From Leptolyngbya sp. FACHB-8 (GTDB taxonomy: Bacteria > Cyanobacteriota > Cyanobacteriia > Elainellales > Elainellaceae): a stretch of DNA of 64,000 nucleotides. The DNA lies in the NCBI RefSeq assembly GCF_014695575.1, contig NZ_JACJOO010000019.1:1-64000 (forward strand). The letters are read 5' to 3'. The first letter of the stretch is position 1. Each line of letters opens with the position of its first letter. Below, one piece after another: positions 35,771 to 44,317 of this stretch. Both the position numbers and the translations under genes were made by a program. Below the pieces are notes generated by a model. That model was not told where the DNA came from and searched no databases. It saw nothing but the letters and a program-made list of their open reading frames with translations.

Positions 35771-36322
35771 ATGGCAGCCAAAAGAGGGCGATCGCCCGCA
35801 GCCGCAACCATCACTCAAAATTCCATTGACGAGGCGTCCGCCGCTTTAGAGGGATTGCCTGAAAAACCCAAGACCTCCTGGTCGCTTCGAGAAGCTGTTA
35901 ATCAATTGCAGGGAACCATTAATGCAGCTCTAGAGCGGGGTTATTCCCACCAGGAAGTAGCAGAAATGCTCGGCGAGCAAGGTATTCGCATCAGCCCGGC
36001 TTCTCTCAAGTCTTATCTAGCAGCGATCAATCGTGACGCAGGTTCGTCGGCTCCCAAGCGGCGACGTTCGTCAGCCAAAGCGAGTGCCCCCGAAGAAGCG
36101 GCTGCTCCCGAAGAAGCTCCCGCACCTGAGCCTACCCCCGCGCCCGAAAGCCAAGCTGAAGAAGCACCTGCGCCTAAGAAGACTCGGGGACGGGGCACTG
36201 GTCCTCGCACCGCTAACAAAGCAAAAGCCCCCGCTGCGAAAACAAAGAAAACTGGTACTGAGTCCGGTGCCCCTCGAGGCCGTCGGAAGAAGACGGATTC
36301 AGCTGCTAAAACAGCGTCCTGA
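35771..36322 (+). CDS. HTH protein with histone-H1-like basic tail (paralog 1)
   Basis: 183-aa protein. Residues ~10-95 are a compact helical domain with a probable helix-turn-helix (YSHQEVAEMLGEQGIRIS then SLKSYLAA), reminiscent of plasmid mobilisation or recombination accessory proteins. The C-terminal half is a disordered Ala/Pro/Lys/Arg-rich tail (APEPTPAPES, KTKKTG) resembling histone H1 or AlgP tails, which suits non-specific DNA binding. A paralog at 59576-60169 has ~70% similar HTH but an independently built tail, and both share a 17-bp upstream block. The ATG at 35771 matches the paralog start. Function unknown; a nucleoid-associated or regulatory role is inferred. Confidence 0.8.
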   Translation: MAAKRGRSPAAATITQNSIDEASAALEGLPEKPKTSWSLREAVNQLQGTINAALERGYSHQEVAEMLGEQGIRISPASLKSYLAAINRDAGSSAPKRRRSSAKASAPEEAAAPEEAPAPEPTPAPESQAEEAPAPKKTRGRGTGPRTANKAKAPAAKTKKTGTESGAPRGRRKKTDSAAKTAS

Positions 36323-36395
36323 TGCTTAAAGCCACAAATTAGGAAGCGTGCAGGGGCGAATGACCTATTCGCCCTATTTTTGGCTGCAATCTCAT

Positions 36396-36438
36396 CTTTT
36401 GTGGGAGCAGGTGGCTTTGCCACCGCTCCCACAAAAAG
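36396..36438. repeat. Hairpin
   Basis: CTTTTGTGGGAGCAGGTGGC pairs with its complement (one mismatch) around TTT. Outer bases TTGC and GCAA-like edges extend the symmetry. It lies 75 bases after the H1-tailed gene. Confidence 0.7.
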
Positions 36439-36474
36439 AATTGCAAGTTGTTAAATGCAAGGTTCTTAGGGCTA

Positions 36475-36580
36475 AGGAGATTTCCAGCAATGAAATTACC
36501 CCCCAGGATGTTGGTGTTTTGCCCGCGAAGCGGGCAAAACACCAACATCCTGGGTAAATTCTTATGCAGAAACGTCCTAA
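36475..36580. repeat. Variable-core repeat, family A, long copy
   Basis: GGAGATTTCCAGCAATGAAA ... GGTAAATTCTTATGCAGAAA matches 18112-18173, but the interior holds a perfect 53-base hairpin at 36502-36554 (CCCAGGATGTTGGTGTTTTG with complement, GAA loop). Comparing the two copies shows the hairpin as an extra unit. Confidence 0.85.
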
Positions 36581-36671
36581 GAGGATTATTTTCTAAAAGC
36601 TGTGTTCCAAGTTGCCTTTCAAAAATAACTGGTCCTCACAAGATTGTGTAAGGCAAGAAAATTACGACTGA

Positions 36672-36773
36672 CTAGTAGGCTGGGGCAGAAGTGTACAACC
36701 TAATTTTTTGTGGTGGGGTGCTTCGCACCTCACCACAAAAAATAGGCAACGAACTTAGGCCGTAGCCTACTAG
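36672..36773. repeat. Variable-core repeat, family B, copy 2
   Basis: CTAGTAGGCTGGGGCAG ... ACTTAGGCCGTAGCCTACTAG with core stem ATTTTTTGTGGTGGGGTGC and a TTC loop. Outer sequence as at 34744 and 53201; core differs. Confidence 0.85.
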
Positions 36774-36843
36774 GATCTTTCAGAGGTGTTTCTTCGTGCG
36801 CTAAGTGCTCAAAAAATATCTCTTCCAGCCATTAAGACATACC

Positions 36844-38880
36844 CTAGTCCTGATCCGGCTGGTTATCAAAATCACCCAGTAACGCTTTAATTTGCTTCAG
36901 GTGCTTTGGCTGAATGGTTCGCTGACCTTTGAGCCAGCGGGTGACCAGGGAGCGATCAACTTGCAGAGTATCGGCCAGCTGTGCCTTTGTCATGCCCTTC
37001 GCTTCCAAAGCGGCCTTGATGGCTTCACCCGTCAAGGCAGGGGGTTGGGGAACCGCGCGAGACGCCTTTAGGGCAATAGGTGCATGGCCTCCTAGCTTCT
37101 CTTGAATTTTGACAGAAGGTTTAATAATAACAATGGCTTTCAGCCATATAGATAGCCAATTACGTGGGCGATAGCCTGAATCCACATCCTCATTCAGCGA
37201 CCAGGTGGGGCGAATGCTCTCTGGATAAGTGGCCGGATCAAAGCCGATTTCCCATCCCAATTCTTTGAGGGTGAGCAATGCACTATCCCACTGATTGATT
37301 AATTTGACCCGACGCAGGCGATCCTTGCGCAGGGCATCTAGTAAATCCTTTGGTTCTAACCGTTCCAGCAGCGTTTGTACTTCATAGCGGCCATCATCGC
37401 GAATGCGGCTCATGATAGTCAGGAAAATAGCCAGCTTGGATGCTAAGCGTTGACGATAGGGGTTGATTTGCAGCGTACTCTTCGCAAGATAGCCGTATTG
37501 AAAGAGAGATTCTCTTGCGTGAGTATCACTAGCATTGAGGAATTTTTCAGTCCAGATTCCCGGACGTACTTTTATATATAGTTCATCCGGATCACCCGCT
37601 TCATACGTCGGTGAATCGGGCTGATTCATATCCATGGTTAATGCTAGTTGACCCGCATACCCCAAGCCCTCCAGAATCCACATTGGACCTCGTTCAACGT
37701 TATAACGCTTGGCTCCAATGTTAATGTTCTTGACTAAAACGGAAAGGCTACAAACCAGTTCTACCAAGTGTCCGATCTTCTTCAGTTTTTGAGCGATGGT
37801 GATATCGGTACGCTTATCCCAACCGAACAGGCGGATCAGATCTGTACCTCGTAACCGAATTTGCTCAGCCCAGGGCTCCTCTGAATCGGTCGCGTAAGAG
37901 GAAAAGATCAGAAATACATAGGCTGCTTCTGGACCAAACTGTTGAATAATTTCCCAGGCCGCTTTGCCAGGAACTAACTCAATCTGTTGACTAGACGGGC
38001 TCTGGCGTACAATCTGGTGCTGGATGAAGCCTTCCCCTACCAGCTTTTTCCAGTAGGGATACTCTCCATCCTCCCATTGGGAATTGATGAGTGCCTGAGC
38101 TCCTGTCAGGATGGGATACCCTGTTGCAACCCGTTCCATTTCCGTATCCTGAAACAGTGGTTCACGGCTCGTTGTTCCATGGCTGGACTTTAGCCCCAAC
38201 AATTTGTCAATTTCCGCTGCACTGTGGCCGGACAAATTTAGGTGGCGTAACCACTGACTGGCCGTGTGGAAGGCACAAGCACTAACAACGAGGGATTCAC
38301 GCCATTCATCACTGTCGGTTAAATCAGCACCAGACTCCAGGGACAACATGCCGACCACAGCACAGTCAGCAGGCATTAAATCTTCGCGACGCCATTGTTC
38401 AAGCCGCACTAATATCCAGTTTGCAGATTGTTCCCAGAACTCATCGGTTTTTAAGACTGAACGAAATCGACGTTCCAGCCGCATCATCGTCTCTTTTTGT
38501 AGAGCACCGATTTTTTCAGTTTCGTCGTAGAGGTTGATAACATCGGCATCGTTCTGTAATCGCGCATTTGCCAAATGCAATCGAAACTGATTGATTCCGG
38601 TGGCAACGTTGACCAACACTAAATTGAGGAAAGACTTACCCGCTTTTAACTTTGCCGCGTACTGTTGCATCTGTTGTTGGTTCAACGCAATGGATGCAAG
38701 GTCAGAGGCAAGCGGCTCAGTCAGAACGGATGTTGAGTCGAGAGTGAGATTGTTAAACTGAGTCACGGGTTTTACGCAAAGCTTATCCACATCGGCATAG
38801 TATACTTCCGAGATCGAAAGATCTGGATCATCTTCCAGATAAATGTCAATAGACTTGACTGAGCGATCGCCTTCATCCAC
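36844..38880 (-). CDS. Large protein with C-terminal Xre-type HTH, possible replication or regulatory protein
   Basis: 678-aa protein, not recognised as a whole. The C-terminal ~60 residues form a clear lambda-repressor-type HTH (KAALEAKGMTKAQLADTLQV, DRSLVTRWLKG). The central part has helix-rich segments that could be winged-helix domains (RGTDLIRLFGWDKRTD followed by a hydrophobic stretch), as in plasmid replication initiators. The gene points away from the TTGAC/CTAGA repeat array (39070-40116), and the AEP-primase gene points away on the other side. This suggests the protein binds the array. The start ATG at 38880 lies within ~190 bases of the first array half-site. Function is inferred from context only. 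Confidence 0.6.
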   Translation of the reverse strand: MDEGDRSVKSIDIYLEDDPDLSISEVYYADVDKLCVKPVTQFNNLTLDSTSVLTEPLASDLASIALNQQQMQQYAAKLKAGKSFLNLVLVNVATGINQFRLHLANARLQNDADVINLYDETEKIGALQKETMMRLERRFRSVLKTDEFWEQSANWILVRLEQWRREDLMPADCAVVGMLSLESGADLTDSDEWRESLVVSACAFHTASQWLRHLNLSGHSAAEIDKLLGLKSSHGTTSREPLFQDTEMERVATGYPILTGAQALINSQWEDGEYPYWKKLVGEGFIQHQIVRQSPSSQQIELVPGKAAWEIIQQFGPEAAYVFLIFSSYATDSEEPWAEQIRLRGTDLIRLFGWDKRTDITIAQKLKKIGHLVELVCSLSVLVKNINIGAKRYNVERGPMWILEGLGYAGQLALTMDMNQPDSPTYEAGDPDELYIKVRPGIWTEKFLNASDTHARESLFQYGYLAKSTLQINPYRQRLASKLAIFLTIMSRIRDDGRYEVQTLLERLEPKDLLDALRKDRLRRVKLINQWDSALLTLKELGWEIGFDPATYPESIRPTWSLNEDVDSGYRPRNWLSIWLKAIVIIKPSVKIQEKLGGHAPIALKASRAVPQPPALTGEAIKAALEAKGMTKAQLADTLQVDRSLVTRWLKGQRTIQPKHLKQIKALLGDFDNQPDQD

Positions 38881-39644
38881 TTCCTAAAAAAATTAGATAG
38901 CTTCACTAGCATGGGTTTTAGCGATCGCGCCTACTCTTTCTCATTGCTTTTAAAGACTAGGATCGTGTAACTTTCTGACTAGGATCGATAAACATATTAG
39001 ACAAGTGACTGATATACCCTCTCAGAGAGGGACCCAAGTACCGCTTGAAACACTGAATAATTGGTAATTTTTCTAGTTGTCAATTCAGGACTCAATAAAA
39101 GCTAGAATTTGGCAAAAGTTTAACTTTCTTAACAATTGACACAATTGACCTGGATTCTAGAATCCTATTACATTTGTCAATTCTTGAATGGGCAACGTGC
39201 CGGAACCCTTTTCAGTAACTGGCAACTCTCCCTCATTTACAAGGCATTGGCCAAAAGTCCTTCTATGGTTTTATCCACAGGATGGAGTACTTTGAGCCTG
39301 TAGTTGGATGCGTTGAAAGGGATCATCTATGCCCTCGCCAACCCACTCAACTATCGATCCAAACACTCATTCGCCTCGATATGGTGGTTAGGGAAATCGA
39401 GCGTTTTCCTAAATTGACAAATTGACTTGTCGTTCTAGAGTCCAGCAACATCTGTCAATTTTACCGGCAGCTACAGGTCGATTGACAAATTGACTTGTTG
39501 TTCTAGTATCAAGCAACATGGAGTGCCTGTGCTCTGGCTTTGTTGACCTCGCTCAGCTCGATCAATCATGGGTTTCAGGTCAGTAGAACCGGATTGACAA
39601 ATTGACAGGCCACTCTAGAATCTTGCAACGTTTAGGATAATCCT

Positions 39645-39774
39645 AGCAATTCTCATTTTGGAATCCAACCCGAAAATAGCCCGTCTTCGGCGGGCTATTT
39701 TCGGGCTTCAAAGCTGAGAGTTCCTGCCCTTCGGGCAGGAACTCTCAGCTTTGAAGCTCATACTGAGAATTGCT
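39645..39774. repeat. Composite repeat, family H, copy 1 (inside the array)
   Basis: Terminal inverted repeats AGCAATTCTCA/TGAGAATTGCT enclose two hairpins: CCCGAAAATAGCCCG with complement, and TTCAAAGCTGAGAGTTCCTG with complement. A second copy at 50409-50532 has the same ends and first hairpin, but the inner part of the second hairpin is replaced. It interrupts the iteron-like array. Confidence 0.9.
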
Positions 39775-39988
39775 GCCTCTTAAGGGTTCGAATTGACAAA
39801 TTGACAAGCCACTCTAGAATCTTGCAACACACCCTATTTTTCTAGCGTTGACAAAGTTGACAGGTTCTCTAGTATCCTAAAACATTGCGTTGACAGATTT
39901 GACCAAGGCTCTAGAATGCCATAACAAAAATTTCCGAGAGTCTTCCTTCTTGCTCAAAGCTCTAATACTGGACAACCTGGATTTGCCT

Positions 39989-40033
39989 ATGTTTAGTGGT
40001 GTAAGGTGCAAAGCACCCTACGCCACTAAACAT
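39989..40033. repeat. Hairpin inside the array
   Basis: ATGTTTAGTGGTGTAAGGTG and its near-complement around a CAAAG loop. Its outer ATGTTTAG resembles 34651-34687. Confidence 0.75.
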
Positions 40034-40462
40034 TAAGTTGGCTGCTGCCATCGAGCTCTAGGATGCTACAACAAAAGCCCTGGAAGCCTTGCTAGAGGTC
40101 TAGAATAGCGCTACGAAAAAATTTAGTACTGAATTTTCGCCGCTAGGATCTGCCAACAAAGAGATCTGGCAACTTACGCAAAATCAAGGGTTGTAGCTCT
40201 AATTGCCAAATCTAAGAACTATTTAGATACCGATGGTTGACTAACTCAGCTTTGCCAAAAACAGGTTGTTTAATGATCAAACATAATCATCAGCCAGCAT
40301 AGTATCCGCTGGTCTGTACTTTTGCGCGACCCCTCAATTTCTAGGGGGTTGGTTCTGCATAGCCTATGCAGCAACTCACCCTTTGGAATTTTGTCTGGGT
40401 ATGTTTGTCGTGCTTTAGCTTCGAGTCCCTGGTTGGGAGGCATCCTGATTGCTATAAACCCT

Positions 40463-42418
40463 ATGAAACAGACCCATACAATTCGGTTTGAAAGTGTTCG
40501 TGAATGGGGAGATGCATTTCTATCTCTGTTTCCCCATAGGTTTGACTATATTTTTGCGCCCCATGCCAATCCAGGTGAAACGCCTGCATGGCGAACTGAA
40601 AGCCGCCATCCATTGAGCGATCGCCTTATTCAACAAGGGGCTTATCTCTATGGTGTTCGCTTTGGTGCAGAAACCAACTATGGCCTTTTAGATATTGACT
40701 CTGGGAGTCGCTATCACCCCAAACACGACCCGTTGGCTATCTCACGGATTGCAGCTGCGTTAGAACCCATAGGTTTGGTTCATTATGTTGCCTGCACCTC
40801 TAGCTACAGCGGTGGCTTGCATTTGTACTTTCCGTTTCAGAATGCGCAAAGCTCGTGGCAGCTAGCGATCGCCCTCGCTTGCCTCTTAGAAAATGCTGGA
40901 TTTAAAATCCAGGCCGGACAACTTGAGATTTTTCCAAATCCTAAACCCTATGGAGTGGGAGGGAACCTCAGTTTGTTTAATGCCCACCGATTACCGCTAC
41001 AAAGCGGTTCCTACCTGCTCAATGAGTCCTGGGAACCTATTTGGAGTGATACGCAAACCTTTGTCAATCGTTGGAAACTGGCTCAACAACGCAACGACAT
41101 TGATAGTCATGCGTTGAAACGGATCATTAAACAAGCTAAACGGAAGCACTTTGGTATTTCTGGAAAAGCAGAAAAGTTTATCAACGATTTGAATGCTGAG
41201 ATCGAGGTGGGCTGGACAGGATATGGACAGACCAATCGTTTATTGGGCCGTATTACTATGCGGTGCTATATCTTTCATCACCTACTTTCCGGTGGAGAAC
41301 CACTACAGGGCGATGCGCTTGTAGCGGAGATTGTTGAAACTGCTCAAGCACTACCGGGCTATCAAGAGTGGTGTCGGCATCAACATGAAATTGAACAGCG
41401 GGCTGAGGAATGGGCTCGATGCATTGAACATAGCCACTACTTTCCTTTCGGAAGCCAATCGCAAAAACCAAAACCCGAAGAACGAGGTCCCGAATTAACG
41501 GCTGCGATTGACCAATCGCCCTCCTGGAATCAGCGCCAATCAGCTGCAACACGCGATCGCATTCGACGAGCCATCGCTGACTTACTCGAACAAGACAAAC
41601 TCCCAGCTAAAGCAACCGCTCGGTTTCAGGCATTACTGCAATATGGAATCGGCGGTGCTTCTCTGTATCGTCATCGAGATTTATGGCATCCCAATTATTT
41701 AGGAGTTGAGCCCACTCAAGACCCAGCTCATGGTGACAATGCATCTGGTGATAATGCATCTGGCAATACACCTGTGGAAAACCCCCCGAACCCCCCGGCT
41801 CTTCATAGAGATGGGCAGTTAGATTGCGCTAAAGGCGCACCTAACTGCCACAGTTCTACAAACTTATTAGCTACGGGAGATGGTGATAACTTACAGGGCA
41901 AGGGTTTCAGCGATCGCACTTCTCCTAAATCTCCTAAAAATGGGAGTGATATAGGTGATAGAGCTCCTTCTTCCCAACACGGCATTCCGTTTATTCGTAG
42001 AGTGTTGTCTCAGATCAAAGCAACACAGCAATCCCTGCAAGAAACCTTACGGTCGACTCAGAAACAGCATCGTCACCATCAATCTCAGCAGGCGAGGCAA
42101 CAGCAAATTGCTCGAATGCAGCAGTTTCTGAACTCTGGTGACCCAATTCTGGTGGCTGAAGCTTTAGCTTGGGCGGAGCGTAATCCGGGTGTTCTCCCCA
42201 CAGATCCAGGTCATCCTTCGTTGTCATCCCTACCTCCTGAGCCTGGTAATCGTTCAGCTCTGATGACGGCTATTCAATCGCAAATCACCCGTTTGAGATG
42301 GGCGGATACCCGGGTGTGTGACTGTTTGCATCAACAATTCCATAAAGATTGCCTGACCCAATTAAGTGATGAGGAGTTAAGTCAATGGTTGTCGTGGTTA
42401 AGTTCGCAGAGTGAATGA
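40463..42418 (+). CDS. AEP-type primase/replication protein
   Basis: About 651-aa protein. The N-terminal domain has the three motifs of archaeo-eukaryotic primase (prim-pol) folds: LLDIDSG with Asp77/Asp79, SGGLHLYF with the Ser-x-His signature ending at His120, and GQLEIFP with Glu155. Such domains serve as plasmid replication primases or initiators. A helical region and a long low-complexity linker (~420-540) follow, then a Gln/His-rich coiled segment and a C-terminal helical part. I chose the ATG at 40463 (MKQTHTIRFESV), as the upstream 47 codons begin with TTG and lack domain content. It lies next to the iteron-like array, suggesting a replication module of plasmid origin. A DUF6788-like gene follows 95 bp downstream. 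Confidence 0.8.
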   Translation: MKQTHTIRFESVREWGDAFLSLFPHRFDYIFAPHANPGETPAWRTESRHPLSDRLIQQGAYLYGVRFGAETNYGLLDIDSGSRYHPKHDPLAISRIAAALEPIGLVHYVACTSSYSGGLHLYFPFQNAQSSWQLAIALACLLENAGFKIQAGQLEIFPNPKPYGVGGNLSLFNAHRLPLQSGSYLLNESWEPIWSDTQTFVNRWKLAQQRNDIDSHALKRIIKQAKRKHFGISGKAEKFINDLNAEIEVGWTGYGQTNRLLGRITMRCYIFHHLLSGGEPLQGDALVAEIVETAQALPGYQEWCRHQHEIEQRAEEWARCIEHSHYFPFGSQSQKPKPEERGPELTAAIDQSPSWNQRQSAATRDRIRRAIADLLEQDKLPAKATARFQALLQYGIGGASLYRHRDLWHPNYLGVEPTQDPAHGDNASGDNASGNTPVENPPNPPALHRDGQLDCAKGAPNCHSSTNLLATGDGDNLQGKGFSDRTSPKSPKNGSDIGDRAPSSQHGIPFIRRVLSQIKATQQSLQETLRSTQKQHRHHQSQQARQQQIARMQQFLNSGDPILVAEALAWAERNPGVLPTDPGHPSLSSLPPEPGNRSALMTAIQSQITRLRWADTRVCDCLHQQFHKDCLTQLSDEELSQWLSWLSSQSE

Positions 42419-42480
42419 CAGGGAAATGAGCCGAAGCACAACCGCATCATGCATCAGCGATGAACACTAGATCTGAATTT

Positions 42481-42511
42481 GTACATAAGAAGAGTTTCTG
42501 TACATAAGAAG
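42481..42511 (+). repeat. Tandem GTACATAAGAA motif
   Basis: GTACATAAGAA occurs twice, 19 bases apart, ending 3 bases before the ATG at 42514. An inverted pair with 18-base spacing lies at 2014-2045. It occupies the ribosome-binding region and could be an operator; function unknown. Confidence 0.5.
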
Positions 42512-42513
42512 CT

Positions 42514-42867
42514 ATGAACCTCGACTTGAATTTTGATAGCCTGCGGCGTACTCTCTATGCTCTTGACTTGGAGCAGGCCAGGCAACTTCGGGATGAGCTG
42601 AGTGTTGTAATTCAAACCCTGGAAGAGCGATCGCCTCCCGCTCCTCCGGTTAAAACAAGGGGCCGCGAGATTATAGAGGTTCGCCATCTAGGGATCGGGC
42701 CATCTGCTCGTCTTTATCAGCTAGAGCGGATTCGTTGTGGCAAAGCGGGTTGTAAGTGCGCTGGGGAAAATGGCAAGCTACATGGCCCTTACTGGTATGT
42801 CTATTGGCGAGATGCAGGCAAGCTGAAGAGCCGATATGTGGGAAAGCGGTTAAAGGTTGAGGAATGA
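42514..42867 (+). CDS. DUF6788-like protein
   Basis: 117-aa protein. After an N-terminal helical stretch, the C-terminal half has the pattern RCGKAGCKCAGENGKLHGPY then YVYWRDAGKLKSRYVGK, typical of the DUF6788 family: a small Cys-containing (C-x4-C-x-C) basic domain widespread in bacteria on plasmids and near mobile elements. It is probably nucleic-acid-binding. It follows the AEP-primase gene by 95 bp in the same direction and may belong to the same plasmid-derived module. The ATG at 42514 follows tandem GTACATAAGAA repeats. Confidence 0.75.
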   Translation: MNLDLNFDSLRRTLYALDLEQARQLRDELSVVIQTLEERSPPAPPVKTRGREIIEVRHLGIGPSARLYQLERIRCGKAGCKCAGENGKLHGPYWYVYWRDAGKLKSRYVGKRLKVEE

Positions 42868-42947
42868 GTCACGGTTTCTATGTTGTATTAACCGCAATTT
42901 GAGATAAGCCTTTAACCCGAACTAGTAGGACTCACCCAAGTCCGCTA

Positions 42948-43033
42948 GGGTGCATCCCAGTTTTATTGATGTGGCGGGCGAAGCCCGCCACATTAATAAA
43001 ACTGGGTTTTCAATCTGCAAAAGTGAGGTGTAC
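42948..43033. repeat. Variable-core repeat, family D, copy 2
   Basis: GGGTGCATCCCAGTTTTATT ... TTTTCAATCTGCAAAAGTGA encloses GATGTGGCGGGC with complement and a GAA loop. Copy 3 at 62371-62458 has nearly the same core; copy 1 at 28758 has a different core. Confidence 0.85.
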
Positions 43034-43050
43034 TCAGTCCCTATATCTAG

Positions 43051-43102
43051 TGCATCGTTGTTGTGGGTGGGGTGCTCTGCACCCCACCCACAACAACGAT
43101 GC
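43051..43102. repeat. Variable-core hairpin, family F, copy 3
   Basis: TGCATCGTTGTTGTGGGTGG pairs perfectly with its complement around TCT, followed by TAAGTCCTGTTCA. It lies 10 bases from the stop of the minus-strand glycosyltransferase gene. Confidence 0.8.
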
Positions 43103-43113
43103 ATAAGTCCTGT

Positions 43114-44154
43114 TCAGGTTATATAAGAGGACAAATCTTGAAGGACTTCGGGGGCGATCGCTCCATTTACAAAGTCTGGTGGCATCTGCCGTTGCGATGC
43201 TGGTGCAGTCGCCAAGACCCACTCCAAAACACTCATGACCTCGGGTAGGGAATAGGCAATATGCATGTCTTGATTATTGTTTTGCAGGCGCTTCAGCCGC
43301 ATTGCCTGGCGATCGTACAGCCGCTTCCAGGGAACCGCAATCAGAGGAACTTTAAGAGCGATGCATTCATGGACCGTGTTATAGCCCCCACTGCCGATTA
43401 CTACGTCTGCCATCCACAGCACATCCATGGCAGGGTAATGAGCAATCCATGGATAGGGCAGTGTTCCCTTGGGTGGCTCAGGGGCTAGCAGCCTTAGGGT
43501 GACTTGAGGAAAGGTATGAGCGATCGCCTCGCTCAACGCCACAAAGAATGCTTGTTCCTCAGGTTGTCCTGCCAGTAGCACCAGCACCAATGGCGATGGA
43601 TCGTGTGGTTCTACATTCAGAAGGGTACAGGCGGTGGAGCGATCGCCCAGCTCTCCGGGTTGCCGTACCAGCCAGGGGGCACTCTGTCGCACCTGTGGCA
43701 AGGTGGCGAAAGGAACAGCCGTTCCTTCCCCAGGAATCCATAACCGTTCGTAATGGCATCGCACAAAGTCCGTCAGATGGTGAGATGCAACATATCGGGG
43801 ATTTAGATCCCGATGGATCAGGATGCGGGAGCGATCGCTCAACTTAGGCAACAGGTCTGCCAGTTCTCCCACTAACCCCCGTGGAAAGGTATCGACCAAT
43901 AACCCGGTGTAAGGTAACGTCTTGAGCCATCGCCAAATCTGGTAACAAGCCTCACTTAGGGGAATATCTGGTGCCAGGGTATGAAACTGCAGATTCGGAA
44001 GGACAGACAGGTAAGACTGCATGAAGGGGGCATAGGGGCTGTTGGTCAGGATGTGAACAGAGTGATGCTGAGCAAGGGGACGGGCAATGGCGATCGCCCG
44101 ATTCAAATGTCCCCAGCCGCCACCCATCGCGTAAATCAGCCATCCTGCTTGCAT
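43114..44154 (-). CDS. Glycosyltransferase (GT-B, MurG/GT28-like)
   Basis: 346-aa GT-B glycosyltransferase. The N-terminal Gly-rich GGGWGHLNRA is the acceptor-side loop typical of GT28/GT1 enzymes. The C-terminal donor-binding half has VLLAGQPEEQ, then MADVVIGSGGYNTVHECIAL and VPLIAVPW, like the nucleotide-sugar site of MurG-type and macrolide transferases. The ATG at 44154 has AAGGGG five bases upstream, preferred over a GTG two codons earlier. Substrates are unknown. It precedes no partner; upstream lies a 68-bp palindrome separating it from the FHA operon. Confidence 0.85.
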   Translation of the reverse strand: MQAGWLIYAMGGGWGHLNRAIAIARPLAQHHSVHILTNSPYAPFMQSYLSVLPNLQFHTLAPDIPLSEACYQIWRWLKTLPYTGLLVDTFPRGLVGELADLLPKLSDRSRILIHRDLNPRYVASHHLTDFVRCHYERLWIPGEGTAVPFATLPQVRQSAPWLVRQPGELGDRSTACTLLNVEPHDPSPLVLVLLAGQPEEQAFFVALSEAIAHTFPQVTLRLLAPEPPKGTLPYPWIAHYPAMDVLWMADVVIGSGGYNTVHECIALKVPLIAVPWKRLYDRQAMRLKRLQNNNQDMHIAYSLPEVMSVLEWVLATAPASQRQMPPDFVNGAIAPEVLQDLSSYIT

Positions 44155-44218
44155 CGGCACCCCTTAACGTAAAGGTTGGATTTTTCAGACACACAGCGCC
44201 CGAAAAATCTAAGAATCC

Positions 44219-44286
44219 GTTTGAAAAGTCCTGAAAAGGGTTGATGTTGCGTACGCAACATCAACCCTTTTCAGGACTTTTCAAAC
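44219..44286. terminator. 68-bp perfect palindrome
   Basis: GTTTGAAAAGTCCTGAAAAG... reads identically on both strands over 68 bases, centred between 44252 and 44253 on GTAC. It lies 32 bases after the stop of the FHA operon and just upstream of the glycosyltransferase gene. It could act as a terminator hairpin without a loop. No second copy in the window. Confidence 0.7.
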
Positions 44287-44317
44287 CAGTACTAAAAGGA
44301 AGCGTCTTGCTCCAGCA

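Larger units (their letters stand above)
39070..40116 (+). repeat. Iteron-like array of TTGAC/CTAGA repeats
   Basis: Seven ~37-bp direct repeats start near 39135, 39413, 39481, 39593, 39792, 39847 and 39889. Each reads TTGACAAATTGAC, ~8 variable bases, CTCTAGAATC, then TGCAAC-like bases. Degenerate units lie near 40055 and 40090, and inverted half-sites (TTGTCAATT) near 39078, 39174 and 39452. Spacing between units is irregular, 41 to ~280 bp. In each unit TTGACA and TAGAAT/TAGTAT lie 16 bases apart, so every unit also looks like a sigma-70-type promoter. The array sits between two divergent genes, the usual place for a plasmid origin or a shared control region. Confidence 0.8.

Noticed and set aside
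39070-40116. Possible CRISPR array
   Set aside because: Repeats are degenerate, spacing is irregular (41 to ~280 bp) and there is no cas gene; pattern fits iterons or tandem promoter-like sites.
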